This document shows, piece by piece, positions 49,750 to 57,784 of a stretch of DNA of 64,000 bases. The DNA is from Stutzerimonas stutzeri (lineage in GTDB: Bacteria > Pseudomonadota > Gammaproteobacteria > Pseudomonadales > Pseudomonadaceae): contig NZ_JXXD01000048.1 of assembly GCF_000935215.1 (NCBI RefSeq), forward strand, positions 1-64,000. Direction: 5' to 3'. The notes beneath the pieces are model-generated. The model did not search any database. It was not told the DNA's origin and saw nothing but the letters and a program-made list of their open reading frames with translations. The number at the start of each line of letters is the position of its first letter. Within the stretch, counting starts at the first letter, position 1. The translations under genes and the position numbers were made by a program.

Positions 49750-50706
49750 CTAGGTAAAGCGCCTGCCGAGAAAGTCCAGCAGCAGCGCGTTCACCCTCCC
49801 CGCCTGCTCGTTCTGAATCCAGTGGCCGCACGGCGCCAGTTCGTGCCGTTCCAGATCCGGCACCCATTCCGGCATCTTCTTCAGCGTGTAGGCCTCGAGC
49901 TCACCAACCGGGTCATGATCGCCGATCAAAAACATGGTCGGCTGCGTGATCTTGCGCCCCTGCAGCGGCTCGGTAACCTGCCAGTTGCGTTCGAAGTTGC
50001 GATACCAGTTCAGCGCACCGCGAAAACCGTGCTCGGCGAACGTCTGCCGATACACCGCCAGATCGTCTTCTGAGCACCAGTCGGGCAACGGTCCCGGTTG
50101 CATGTCGTCCTCGAACAAGGTGCCGTCGGCAGGCTTGTTCTGCAGCAACAGGTTCCTTTCCTGGTAATACATCAACAGGCGCAGGGTACGATCAATGTCG
50201 GCATCCAGTTCACGCTCGGCGCGACCGGGCTGCTGGAAATAGAGGATGTAGTTGAATCGATCACCGCTGGCTTCGCGCATAATTTCGGTCGCGGGCCGCC
50301 GCGGTCTTCCGGCGAAGGGCACCGACATGGTCACCAGCGCGGTGACCCGCTCCGGCTCCAGCAACGCGAGATACCAGGCGACCATTGCGCCCCAGTCGTG
50401 CCCGATTAGCGCCACCTGCCGGTGACCGAAATGATCCATGGCCGCACGAACGTCCTCACACAGCGTCAGCACATCGTAGGCCGAGACGTCCACTGGCGCG
50501 CTGCTGAGCCCGTAGCCACGCATCTCGGGAACGAACACGCGATAACCAGCCGCCACCAGTGAATCGATCTGATTGCGCCAGGAATACCAACACTCGGGGA
50601 AGCCATGCAGCAGCCAAACAGGCCTGCCCTCTTCTGGTCCGGCGCTATAAAGACTGAGCGATATACCGTTCAGGTCGAGCTGGAAATGGTCCGCAGTACT
50701 GTTCAT
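49750..50706 (-). CDS. Alpha/beta hydrolase, epoxide-hydrolase-like
   Basis: Alpha/beta-fold hydrolase, 318 aa, of the soluble epoxide hydrolase class. Oxyanion block: VWLLHGFPECWYSWRNQ (HGFPE, near residue 35). Nucleophile elbow: ALIGHDWGAMVAW, where Asp replaces Ser, as in epoxide hydrolases and haloalkane dehalogenases. The catalytic His lies in ELAPCGHWIQNEQ near the end, and the acid is probably in FLIGDHDPVGE. The cap region has Tyr residues that could activate the epoxide (LLMYYQERN). The true substrate is unknown. The start codon sits at the edge of a perfect hairpin that holds the ribosome site. It lies 93 bp after uppP on the same strand. Confidence 0.88.
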   Translation of the reverse strand: MNSTADHFQLDLNGISLSLYSAGPEEGRPVWLLHGFPECWYSWRNQIDSLVAAGYRVFVPEMRGYGLSSAPVDVSAYDVLTLCEDVRAAMDHFGHRQVALIGHDWGAMVAWYLALLEPERVTALVTMSVPFAGRPRRPATEIMREASGDRFNYILYFQQPGRAERELDADIDRTLRLLMYYQERNLLLQNKPADGTLFEDDMQPGPLPDWCSEDDLAVYRQTFAEHGFRGALNWYRNFERNWQVTEPLQGRKITQPTMFLIGDHDPVGELEAYTLKKMPEWVPDLERHELAPCGHWIQNEQAGRVNALLLDFLGRRFT

Positions 50707-50730
50707 GAGGCCTCCTGACTGGAGGCCTCA
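50706..50730 (-). promoter_or_regulatory. Hairpin enclosing the hydrolase ribosome binding site
   Basis: On the minus strand TGAGGCCTCC, loop AGTCA, GGAGGCCTCA forms a perfect 10-bp stem whose last base is the A of the hydrolase ATG (50706). The AGGAGG ribosome site lies at the loop and 3' arm. Same layout as at 22060-22090. Confidence 0.75.
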
Positions 50731-50799
50731 CTATGGCAAAGCCAGGCGCGCGCGTGCGCTGTATCAGCAGGGCGAAGGCCGCGACATCCCGCCGATGGA

Positions 50800-51630
50800 T
50801 CAGCCCTGCGCGCTGGCCCAGTCGATCAGCCCGAACTGCCAGGTAGCCAGAATCAGCAGGCCGAAGCCGATCCGGTACCAGGCGAACGCCGCGTAGCTGT
50901 GATTGCCGATGAACTTGAGCAGCGCCCGCACTGCAAGCATCGCGAAGATGAACGAGGTGACGAATCCGACCGCGAACACGGCGAAATCGCCTGGCTGAAA
51001 GAGCTCGCGGTACTTGTAGCCGGAGTACACCGCCGCGCCGACCATGGTCGGCATGGCCAGAAAGAACGAGAACTCGGTAGCCGCCTTGCGCGACAGGCCG
51101 AACAGCAGGCCGCCAATGATGGTCGACCCCGACCGCGAGGTGCCGGGCACCAGTGCCAGGCACTGGGCGAAGCCGACTTTCAGTGCCAGTGCCCAGTTCA
51201 TGTCGTCGACGGTTTCGGCACGAATGATGTGATCACGCCGTTCGGCCCAGAGCATCACGACACCGCCGATCACCAGCGCGGTGGCTACGGTGATGGGGTT
51301 AAAAAGGTATTCGTGGATCAGGTCGGCAAAAGCGACACCGAGGACAACTGCAGGCATGAAGGCAATCAGCAGGTTCAAGGTGAACTTCTGCGCCTGAGAC
51401 TCCTTGGGCAGGCCAATCACTACGTCCAGGATCTTGCGCCGATACTCCCAGATCACCGCGAGAATTGCCCCGAGCTGAATGATGATGTTGAAGGCCAGCG
51501 CCCGCTCGCCACCAAAACCGATCAGGTCCGCAACAATGATCTGGTGACCGGTACTGGATACCGGCAGAAACTCGGTTACACCCTCGACCACGCCCAGAAT
51601 CAACGCCTGAATCGCAACCCAAAGATCCAT
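50800..51630 (-). CDS. uppP: Undecaprenyl-diphosphate phosphatase
   Basis: Inner-membrane phosphatase (BacA family), 276 aa, that recycles the undecaprenyl carrier for cell-wall synthesis and can give bacitracin tolerance. The two catalytic blocks are [18 protein letters not shown] (residues 14-31) and [17 protein letters not shown] (near 165-181), the family's Glu-rich and PGxSRS motifs. About eight helices are expected. The start at 51630 follows AGGGGAA on the minus strand. Length is as usual. Confidence 0.95.
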   Translation of the reverse strand: MDLWVAIQALILGVVEGVTEFLPVSSTGHQIIVADLIGFGGERALAFNIIIQLGAILAVIWEYRRKILDVVIGLPKESQAQKFTLNLLIAFMPAVVLGVAFADLIHEYLFNPITVATALVIGGVVMLWAERRDHIIRAETVDDMNWALALKVGFAQCLALVPGTSRSGSTIIGGLLFGLSRKAATEFSFFLAMPTMVGAAVYSGYKYRELFQPGDFAVFAVGFVTSFIFAMLAVRALLKFIGNHSYAAFAWYRIGFGLLILATWQFGLIDWASAQG

Positions 51631-51755
51631 CTATTCCCCTAAAGCGATGCAGCCCATCGCGACTCAATGCAACCAAGGTATATGTCAGAAAGCCATCTGG
51701 CCGGCTGTTCTGACTCGTTCGAGAGAACTAAATTCCTCTGCAAACGAAACGGGGC

Positions 51756-51782
51756 TCATTTTTAGCCACGGGCGGCCGAAAA
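51756..51782 (+). promoter_or_regulatory. Candidate FliA (sigma-28) promoter of the chemoreceptor
   Basis: TCAT (51756-51759), 15-bp spacer, GCCGAAAA (51775-51782), close to the Pseudomonas FliA pattern TCAAG-N14-GCCGATA. It lies 110 bp before a methyl-accepting chemotaxis gene, a typical FliA target. Confidence 0.5.
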
Positions 51783-51892
51783 GCTATACAGGGTGCCGCG
51801 AAACGACCGCAACCAGAAGGTCGACCGCGGCGCGACAGACCCACCGATCAGCCAGAACAAAACGATAAGAAAGTCCATCAGGAGCCCTATTC

Positions 51893-53527
51893 ATGAATCT
51901 GCTGCGCAACGTTCCCATTAGCAAGCGCCTCTGGCTGATCCCCGTGGTCGCCGTCGTCATGCTGTTCATCCTCGGCATGCTGATGATTCAGCAGGTCCGG
52001 TCCGACTTGTATCGTGGCAAGCAGGAGGCAACTCGGAACATAGTCGAGGCTGCATCCGGCGTGCTCGAGTACCACCGGGCACAGGAGACCAGTGGCGCCA
52101 TGACCACGAGCGAAGCACAAAAGGCGGCCATGGAGCAGATCCGCCTGCTGCGCTACGACGGTCAGGACTATTACTGGATCAACGACCTCGGCCCGACCAT
52201 GATCATGCATCCGATGCAGCCGAAGCTGGACGGCCAGGATCTGTCGAAGATCAAGGATCCGGAAGGCAAGGAACTGTTCAACGAGATGGTCAAGATCGCC
52301 CAGCGCGAAGGTGCTGGCCTGGTCGACTACATGTGGGCCAAGCCAGGCGAAGCAGATCCGGTACCGAAGATCTCCTACGTGCAGTTGTTCAAGCCCTGGG
52401 GCTGGATCATCGGCTCGGGCATCTACGTGGACGATGTCGAACAGGAATTCTGGAACTATCTGACTCGTTTCTCCCTGATCGGCCTGTTTATCTCGGCAAT
52501 CATGGCCGTGCTGGTGGCGATCCTGATCCGCAGCATCGTGCGTCCCCTGCGCCACACCATGTCGGCGATGGCGAATATCGCCAGTGGCGAAGCCGATCTG
52601 ACGCGTACTCTGGACGTATCCGGCAACGACGAGCTGAGCATCCTTGGTCGTGACTTCAACCGCTTCACCCAGAAACTGCGTACCGTGGTCGGTCAGCTGT
52701 TCGAGACAGCCGGCGCGCTGGATCAATCCTCCCGTTCGCTGAGCCAGCTTTCCGGTCAGGCCCATGAGCAGAGCCAGCAGCAGATGCTGCAAATGGAGCA
52801 GGTCGCCACCGCCGTCAACGAAGTCACCTACGCCGTACAGGAAGTCGCGAAGAACGCCGAGCATGCCTCCAGCGAAGTCGGCAACGCCGAAAATCAGGCG
52901 GGCCAGGGTCAGCGCAATATCGAAACGAGCCTGCAGCAGATCGACGAGCTTTCCGCGACCATCGGCCAGGCCGTCGACGTGATTCAGTCGCTAGCTGATG
53001 AAACAACCAAGATCGGTTCGGTACTGGAAGTGATCGGCTCGATCGCCGAGCAGACCAACCTGCTCGCGCTCAATGCGGCGATCGAAGCTGCCCGAGCCGG
53101 TGAACAGGGCCGCGGTTTCGCCGTGGTGGCCGACGAAGTTCGTCTGCTGGCGCAGCGTACGCAGCAATCGACTGCCGAGATACATAGCATGATCGAACGC
53201 CTGCAGAAGAACTCCGGCGCTGCGGTAAACGTGATCATGGAAAGCAATCGCGCCTCCCAGCTCACCGTAGAGCAAGCCAGCCAGGCCGGCGAGAGCCTTG
53301 GCGAAATTGCCCAGGCGCTGCGCAACCTCTCAGGCCTGAACGCATCCATCGCCAGTGCCACGCTGCAACAGTCCCACGTGGTCGAGGACATCAACCAGAA
53401 CGTGACCCAGGCGGCCGGGCTGGCGCAGGAAAGCACCCTGGCTGCCGAGCAGTCCAGTGAAGCTGGTAAGCGCCTTGGCGAACTCGCCGATCAGCTGAAT
53501 CGTCTGCTGAGCCAGTTCAAGGTCTGA
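51893..53527 (+). CDS. Methyl-accepting chemotaxis protein with single-Cache sensor
   Basis: Chemoreceptor, 544 aa. Order: TM1 (about 12-32); periplasmic sCache_2-type sensor (about 35-185) with [20 protein letters not shown] and [14 protein letters not shown]2 (about 190-212); HAMP (to about 265); signalling domain with the conserved hairpin tip [19 protein letters not shown]. No C-terminal CheR-binding pentapeptide is seen; it ends LLSQFKV. The ligand is unknown; sCache_2 receptors often bind small carboxylates. GGAG lies 9 bp before the ATG. Confidence 0.94.
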   Translation: MNLLRNVPISKRLWLIPVVAVVMLFILGMLMIQQVRSDLYRGKQEATRNIVEAASGVLEYHRAQETSGAMTTSEAQKAAMEQIRLLRYDGQDYYWINDLGPTMIMHPMQPKLDGQDLSKIKDPEGKELFNEMVKIAQREGAGLVDYMWAKPGEADPVPKISYVQLFKPWGWIIGSGIYVDDVEQEFWNYLTRFSLIGLFISAIMAVLVAILIRSIVRPLRHTMSAMANIASGEADLTRTLDVSGNDELSILGRDFNRFTQKLRTVVGQLFETAGALDQSSRSLSQLSGQAHEQSQQQMLQMEQVATAVNEVTYAVQEVAKNAEHASSEVGNAENQAGQGQRNIETSLQQIDELSATIGQAVDVIQSLADETTKIGSVLEVIGSIAEQTNLLALNAAIEAARAGEQGRGFAVVADEVRLLAQRTQQSTAEIHSMIERLQKNSGAAVNVIMESNRASQLTVEQASQAGESLGEIAQALRNLSGLNASIASATLQQSHVVEDINQNVTQAAGLAQESTLAAEQSSEAGKRLGELADQLNRLLSQFKV

Positions 53528-53536
53528 TAAACCCTT

Positions 53537-53571
53537 TGCCTGCGGCCCGCCAGATGAGCAGGCCGCAGGCA
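53537..53571 (+). terminator. Hairpin just after the chemoreceptor gene
   Basis: TGCCTGCGGCC (53537-53547) pairs perfectly with GGCCGCAGGCA (53561-53571), starting 10 bp after the stop. There is no T-run, so it may protect mRNA rather than end transcription. Confidence 0.5.
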
Positions 53572-53639
53572 CTTCGACGAAGCAGGCGCCCCGCCCCATG
53601 CTCCATCGCGGAGCACGCCCTTAGAGATTCGATACATTT

Positions 53640-53674
53640 CCCGTCGCGACAGGTTGTCGCACGGGATTTTTTTT
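53640..53674 (+). terminator. Rho-independent terminator of the chemoreceptor gene
   Basis: CCCGTCGCGACA (53640-53651) pairs, with a small bulge, with TGTCGCACGGG ending at 53665, followed by an A and eight T residues (53667-53674). Confidence 0.75.
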
Positions 53675-53930
53675 GCGTCCCGCGCCGATTCCCTCACGCT
53701 GCGCATGGCGTCGCGAAGTTTTTCAATATTTACAGGGAGTTAGCTCAAACGTACTAAGCCGGCTTGGCCAGGCGTCAACGTTATACTTTTGGCTAATTGC
53801 AAAGCCCTTCAAATTTTTTCGAACTCGCATGTGACTCGTCAGTCCTCTGGGTACATCAACTGCAATGTAAGGCCAACGCCAACGAGCTTGGCTGCAGGTA
53901 TTTTGGGTATCACACAGAGAGACATGCCCC

Positions 53931-54200
53931 ATGCACACCCCGCTGCGTATCAATGAAGCCCTTTTGATCACCGACCGCGCGTTTAAGCCCTTCCAGTGCG
54001 TTGCCTGGACGCTGCCCGAAGGCAACGGTGAAGTCAGCATCACCGTCGTAGACCGCGACGAGGCCCGTCTGCTAGGCCGCTGCAAGATGTCCAGCAGCGT
54101 GTTCACCGATCCCGTGAAGCTCGGCGAAACCCTGGAACAGACTCGCGCGCAGCTGAGCCGCGACGGCGCGCATCTGTCGCCCTGGCACATGCCAGAGTAA
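53931..54200 (+). CDS. Hypothetical protein, 89 aa
   Basis: Not recognised. A soluble protein of 89 aa without signal or membrane helix, starting MHTPLRINEALLITD. It has a mixed composition with a beta-rich first half (QCVAWTLPEGNGEVSITVVDRD) and a charged helical second half (LGETLEQTRAQLSRDG). AGAGAG lies about 10 bp before the ATG. A clear terminator after it supports a real, singly transcribed gene. Confidence 0.7.
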   Translation: MHTPLRINEALLITDRAFKPFQCVAWTLPEGNGEVSITVVDRDEARLLGRCKMSSSVFTDPVKLGETLEQTRAQLSRDGAHLSPWHMPE

Positions 54201-54218
54201 CCATGGCTTGCAACGAAC

Positions 54219-54250
54219 AAAGGCCTGCGGCGGTGCCCCAGGCCTTTTTT
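54219..54250 (+). terminator. Rho-independent terminator of the 89-aa gene
   Basis: AAAGGCCTG (54219-54227) pairs with CAGGCCTTT (54239-54247), continuing into a T-run, 18 bp after the stop. Confidence 0.88.
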
Positions 54251-54340
54251 CATGTCCCGAATTCGGCTACGCCAACTGCTCTACTGATCCATTCGCGTGT
54301 TTGACGGTCTTAACAGCAACACGTGAAACAGGAGAAGCTC

Positions 54341-54622
54341 ATGAAAGGTGCAGAAGCGTACGTCAACGATCAATGGCAAAGCTGCGGCCTCGCCGACCTT
54401 CCGCAAGACCCCGGCGCCCATACCGTCATACTGCACTTCATCGTGCCGCGAGATGCCCAGATGCCGGGCCTGATCACGCACATAGGCGAAATCGCACAGC
54501 GGCACCTGAGCGACTTCTATGACGGTCGAGCCGTCAGCCGCAAGCCCGCAACCGGCTCGGTGGTGGGCGACGGCAGCGGTGACGGAATTAACCTGGAATT
54601 CGAGATAGCGGCCGCGCGCTGA
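54341..54622 (+). CDS. Hypothetical protein, 93 aa
   Basis: Not recognised. The start at 54341 has AGGAGAAG 3-10 bp upstream. It begins MKGAEAYVNDQWQSCGLADL and ends INLEFEIAAAR, with no signal peptide or membrane helix. The centre (HTVILHFIVPRDAQMPGL) looks like a beta strand pair followed by a helix. The next gene, a DUF421 membrane protein, follows after 74 bp on the same strand. Confidence 0.65.
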   Translation: MKGAEAYVNDQWQSCGLADLPQDPGAHTVILHFIVPRDAQMPGLITHIGEIAQRHLSDFYDGRAVSRKPATGSVVGDGSGDGINLEFEIAAAR

Positions 54623-54696
54623 CCCTGGTGGACGTCGGCGTCAGCCAAAGCCGAGCTTGAAGAAATCGCACCGAGCGCCTGGAAGGACGATTCAAG

Positions 54697-55389
54697 ATGA
54701 CCCCCTTTGACATGCAGCGCATGCTTCTGCACGAATTTCCCTTGATGTTCGTCGCCGAAGTGGCGTTGCGGGCATTGCTGGCCTTCGTCGCCGTGTTCGT
54801 CTTTCTCAAGGTCAGCGGCCGTCGCGGCATTCGCCAGCTTTCGGTGTTCGAGCTGGTGATTATCCTGACCCTCGGCTCCGCCGCGGGCGACGTTTCATTC
54901 TACGAAGACGTGCCGTTGCTGCCGGTCGCAGCGGTGTTCGCCACCCTGCTGGCGCTGTACCGCCTCACGGTGTTCTTCATGAATCGCAGCCCGCGATTCG
55001 AAGCCTGGCTCGAAGGCCGTCCCGTCACCATCATTCGCGATGGCATCTATGAGCTGCGCAGCCTCGACAGCCTGAACATTTCTGCCGATGAATTCTTCAT
55101 GGAGCTGCGCCAGCAAGGGGTCGAGCACCTCGGCCAGGTAAGGCTCGGCATTCTCGAGAACGATGGCAACGTCAGCCTGTTCTTCCATGAAGACCATGCG
55201 GTACGCCCTGGATTGTCCGTCCTCCCGCCGGAATACCGGCCGGTCTTCCGCCAGGTGCCGGCGGCCGGCATGTACGCCTGCAGCCGCTGCGGTTTTCCTC
55301 AGGCGCTGGAGAGCCAGCAAAGCCAACAATGCCCGCGGTGTTCCAATCCAACCTGGTCGAAGGCGCTTTCCACACAGAGATCGCGCTGA
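54697..55389 (+). CDS. DUF421/YetF-like membrane protein with C-terminal zinc ribbon
   Basis: Membrane protein of 230 aa. Three N-terminal helices (about 18-36, 45-65, 72-92) are followed by the DUF421 cytoplasmic domain with the typical FEAWLEGRPVTIIRDG and LNISADEFFMELRQQGV blocks. The family is widespread but poorly understood; Bacillus relatives lie in spore or stress contexts. The last 39 residues add CSRCG and CPRC (Cys195, 198, 212, 215; pattern C-x2-C-x13-C-x2-C), a zinc-ribbon-like tail that I would not expect in basic YetF. GGAAGGA precedes the start. Confidence 0.85.
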   Translation: MTPFDMQRMLLHEFPLMFVAEVALRALLAFVAVFVFLKVSGRRGIRQLSVFELVIILTLGSAAGDVSFYEDVPLLPVAAVFATLLALYRLTVFFMNRSPRFEAWLEGRPVTIIRDGIYELRSLDSLNISADEFFMELRQQGVEHLGQVRLGILENDGNVSLFFHEDHAVRPGLSVLPPEYRPVFRQVPAAGMYACSRCGFPQALESQQSQQCPRCSNPTWSKALSTQRSR

Positions 55390-55491
55390 TACACGGTCAG
55401 AACCGCCATCCTGCTGGCCGGTCAGTTGTTAGAGGCGCCGGAATTCGCTTCCTGGATACGCCTTCTCTACTCACTGCAGCAGGAGCACACC

Positions 55492-55656
55492 ATGCTTGGC
55501 GACTATTCATCGATCAACGACCACCTCGACACCGCGCGCAAACATGCCGATCAGGCTGAAACCGAAGCCAAACCCGAGCTCTATCGCGAAGCCATCGACG
55601 AGCTGGTCGCAGCCATTCGATTGCTGATGCGCAACAGCAACGAAAAGGATAGTTGA
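55492..55656 (+). CDS. Small hypothetical protein, 54 aa
   Basis: Not recognised. It starts MLGDYSSINDHLDTARKHAD at 55492, with AGGAG 7 bp upstream, and is almost entirely helical and acidic (AETEAKPELYREAIDELVAAI). No signal or membrane segment. A hairpin follows. It lies between the DUF421 gene and topoisomerase IB on the same strand and may belong to one transcript. Confidence 0.65.
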   Translation: MLGDYSSINDHLDTARKHADQAETEAKPELYREAIDELVAAIRLLMRNSNEKDS

Positions 55657-55668
55657 GCCCATCCAAAA

Positions 55669-55696
55669 GCCTCGCCGGTAGCTACTCCGGCGAGGC
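55669..55696 (+). terminator. Hairpin before topoisomerase IB
   Basis: GCCTCGCCGG (55669-55678) pairs perfectly with CCGGCGAGGC (55687-55696), 8-base loop. It lies 13 bp after the small gene and has no T-run. Confidence 0.55.
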
Positions 55697-55716
55697 CATA
55701 GCGGGAACGGTCATAC

Positions 55717-56817
55717 ATGCGCAACGACACCCTGATGGACGACCCGGTGCCCCTGGCCGAGGGCACTCGCCCTGTTCCTGCCGATGAGACCGGCGACATC
55801 GGTACGCTGCTGTGCCCAACACTGCCGCCGGACCTGCATTACGTCGATGATTCCCAGCCAGGCATCCGCCGCAGGCGACTGCGCGGCAAGTTCGTCTACT
55901 TCGAGCCGAACGGCGAGCGCATTCGCGACGAGGAGGAAATTCGTCGCATCAACAAGCTGGCGATTCCACCCGCTTATCGTGACGTATGGATATGCCCGGA
56001 TGCTCAAGGGCATCTTCAGGCGACCGGGCGCGACGCCCGTGGACGCAAGCAATACCGCTATCACACGCGTTGGAGAGAGATTCGCGACAGCGACAAGTAC
56101 GAACGAATGCTCGAGTTCGGTGAAGCCTTGCCGAAACTGCGCCGCGATCTGGAAAAACACCTGGCTAGACCCGGCATGGCGCGTGAGAAGGTCATGGCCC
56201 TGGTGGTCATGTTGCTGGAGTCGACCCTGATCCGGATCGGCAACTCGCGCTATGCGAGGGACAACCGATCCTACGGGCTGACGACCCTGCGTACGCGTCA
56301 CGTGGATGTCAAAGGAACATCGATCCGCTTCCACTTTCGAGGCAAGAGCGGCGTGGAGCACGAAGTCACCCTGCGCGACCGTCGGTTGGCCAGGCTGATG
56401 CGCAGCTGCATGGAGCTGCCGGGCCAGCAGCTGTTTCAGTACCTGGATGAAGATGGTCAGCGCCGCGCGGTCAGCTCCAACGACGTGAACCTATATCTTC
56501 GCGAAATGACCGGTCGCGACTTCACCGCCAAGGACTATCGCACCTGGGCCGGAAGCGCGCTGGCACTGGAACGGCTACGCAAGCTGGACGCATCCACGGA
56601 ATCCGTCGCCAAGCAGAATCTGGTCGAGACGGTGAAGCAGGTCGCCAGCCAGCTGGGCAACACCCCTGCGGTCTGCCGCCAGTGCTACATCCACCCGGCG
56701 ATTCTGCAAGCCTTCAGCGCAGGCGAGCTGGCTGATGTGCGCGCCGCGCGCAAACGCAAGTGGCTCAGCGCCGAAGAGGTTGCGTTGCTGGCTTTTCTCC
56801 GCAAAGCGGCGGGCTGA
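55717..56817 (+). CDS. DNA topoisomerase IB, poxvirus-like
   Basis: Type IB topoisomerase of the viral/bacterial class, 366 aa; it relaxes supercoils through a 3'-phosphotyrosyl link. The N-terminal domain contains KLAIPPAYRDVWICPDAQGHLQATGRDARGRKQYRYH, the catalytic core has RIGNSRYARDNRSYGLTTL and VDVKGTSIRFHFRGKSG, and the active-site Tyr324 lies in CRQCYIHPAI. Acting Arg and His residues sit in these blocks and in AKDYRTWAGSALA. Such enzymes are accessory in bacteria. It ends 4 bp from the convergent diguanylate cyclase gene. Confidence 0.93.
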   Translation: MRNDTLMDDPVPLAEGTRPVPADETGDIGTLLCPTLPPDLHYVDDSQPGIRRRRLRGKFVYFEPNGERIRDEEEIRRINKLAIPPAYRDVWICPDAQGHLQATGRDARGRKQYRYHTRWREIRDSDKYERMLEFGEALPKLRRDLEKHLARPGMAREKVMALVVMLLESTLIRIGNSRYARDNRSYGLTTLRTRHVDVKGTSIRFHFRGKSGVEHEVTLRDRRLARLMRSCMELPGQQLFQYLDEDGQRRAVSSNDVNLYLREMTGRDFTAKDYRTWAGSALALERLRKLDASTESVAKQNLVETVKQVASQLGNTPAVCRQCYIHPAILQAFSAGELADVRAARKRKWLSAEEVALLAFLRKAAG

Positions 56818-56821
56818 AGCG

Positions 56822-57784
56822 CTAGTGCTGATGCAGGGTGACGCGATTGCGACCGGCCGCCTTCGAGGCATAGAGCGCCGAATCGGCCCATTCGATCAGT
56901 TGCGCATGACTGTGGGTGGGGACGCTGAGGTCCGCAACACCCAGACTGATGGTGAAGCGAATGCGGTGCTGCTCGTGCTGAACCTCGCGGCTCTCTACCG
57001 CATGCCGCAAGCGTTCCGCAAAGGTCATCGCACCCTGTTTGTCGGTATCCGGTAGCAGTACCACGAACTCTTCACCGCCGTAGCGGCCAGCCACGTCCGA
57101 ATCACGCAGATTCTCGCGAATCAGCTCCGCGACCTGTTGAATCACGGTATCGCCTACCTGATGTCCATAGGTATCGTTGATCGCCTTGAAGTGGTCGATA
57201 TCGAACATGACCAAAGCCGCCTGGCTGTCATAGCGGCGATGACGGGCGTAATCCAGGCGGAGCATCTCTTCCCAGTGTCCGCGGTTGTAGAGCCCAGTCA
57301 GCCGGTCAGTGCTGGACAGGCGCTGCAACTCGGCATTCGCCGCCTGCAACTGGCGGCGGTTCACGGCGACATCGGTGACGTCATAGATGATCAGGCACAC
57401 CTGGTCGATGCTGCCGTTGACGCCCTTGAGAGGCAGCAGCGTGGTGTTCTGGTACATGAAGTCTTCCAGCCCGGTGATCGGCTGGTAGTTCTTGAAGCGC
57501 AGCAGATAAGGGCGCTGCTCCCAGATGGTGAAAGATGGCGTACCGAGGGTCATCACGCTTTCCACCTTCCGGCGGAACCAGTCTTCATCGACTTCGGGAA
57601 ACAGCGTGAAGAACGACCGATTGCGCGCATTCTCCGGCTGCAAGCCGGAACGGTTTTCCATGAAGGTGTTCCAGACCTCGACACGGTAGTCGCGGTCCAG
57701 CACGACGACGCCCACGTCGATGCTCTGGACGATCGCCAGCAACCAGTGAAGCTCGTTCAACTCGGCGGAATTGCTCATGCTCAA
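56822..57784 (-). CDS. Diguanylate cyclase with PAS sensor
   Basis: Cytoplasmic enzyme making cyclic di-GMP from GTP, 320 aa. A PAS domain (about 12-135) with VLDRDYRVEVWNTFMENRSG is joined by a short coil to a GGDEF domain (from about 150) with DRLTGLYNRGHWEEM, FDIDHFKAINDTYGHQVGD and an intact active site RYGGEEFVVLLPD. The inhibitory I-site RDSD precedes it by five residues, so feedback control is expected. Its ATG overlaps the stop of the REC-CheC gene by 4 bp (ATGA), pointing to a two-gene operon in which the response regulator may control the cyclase. Confidence 0.94.
   Translation of the reverse strand: MSMSNSAELNELHWLLAIVQSIDVGVVVLDRDYRVEVWNTFMENRSGLQPENARNRSFFTLFPEVDEDWFRRKVESVMTLGTPSFTIWEQRPYLLRFKNYQPITGLEDFMYQNTTLLPLKGVNGSIDQVCLIIYDVTDVAVNRRQLQAANAELQRLSSTDRLTGLYNRGHWEEMLRLDYARHRRYDSQAALVMFDIDHFKAINDTYGHQVGDTVIQQVAELIRENLRDSDVAGRYGGEEFVVLLPDTDKQGAMTFAERLRHAVESREVQHEQHRIRFTISLGVADLSVPTHSHAQLIEWADSALYASKAAGRNRVTLHQH

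Larger units (their letters stand above)
53528..53930. other. Intergenic region after the chemoreceptor
   Basis: Holds two hairpins (53537-53571 and 53640-53665) and then about 250 bp of more AT-rich DNA with a TATACT hexamer at 53782-53787, a possible -10 for the small gene at 53931. No gene or RNA was recognised. Confidence 0.5.
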
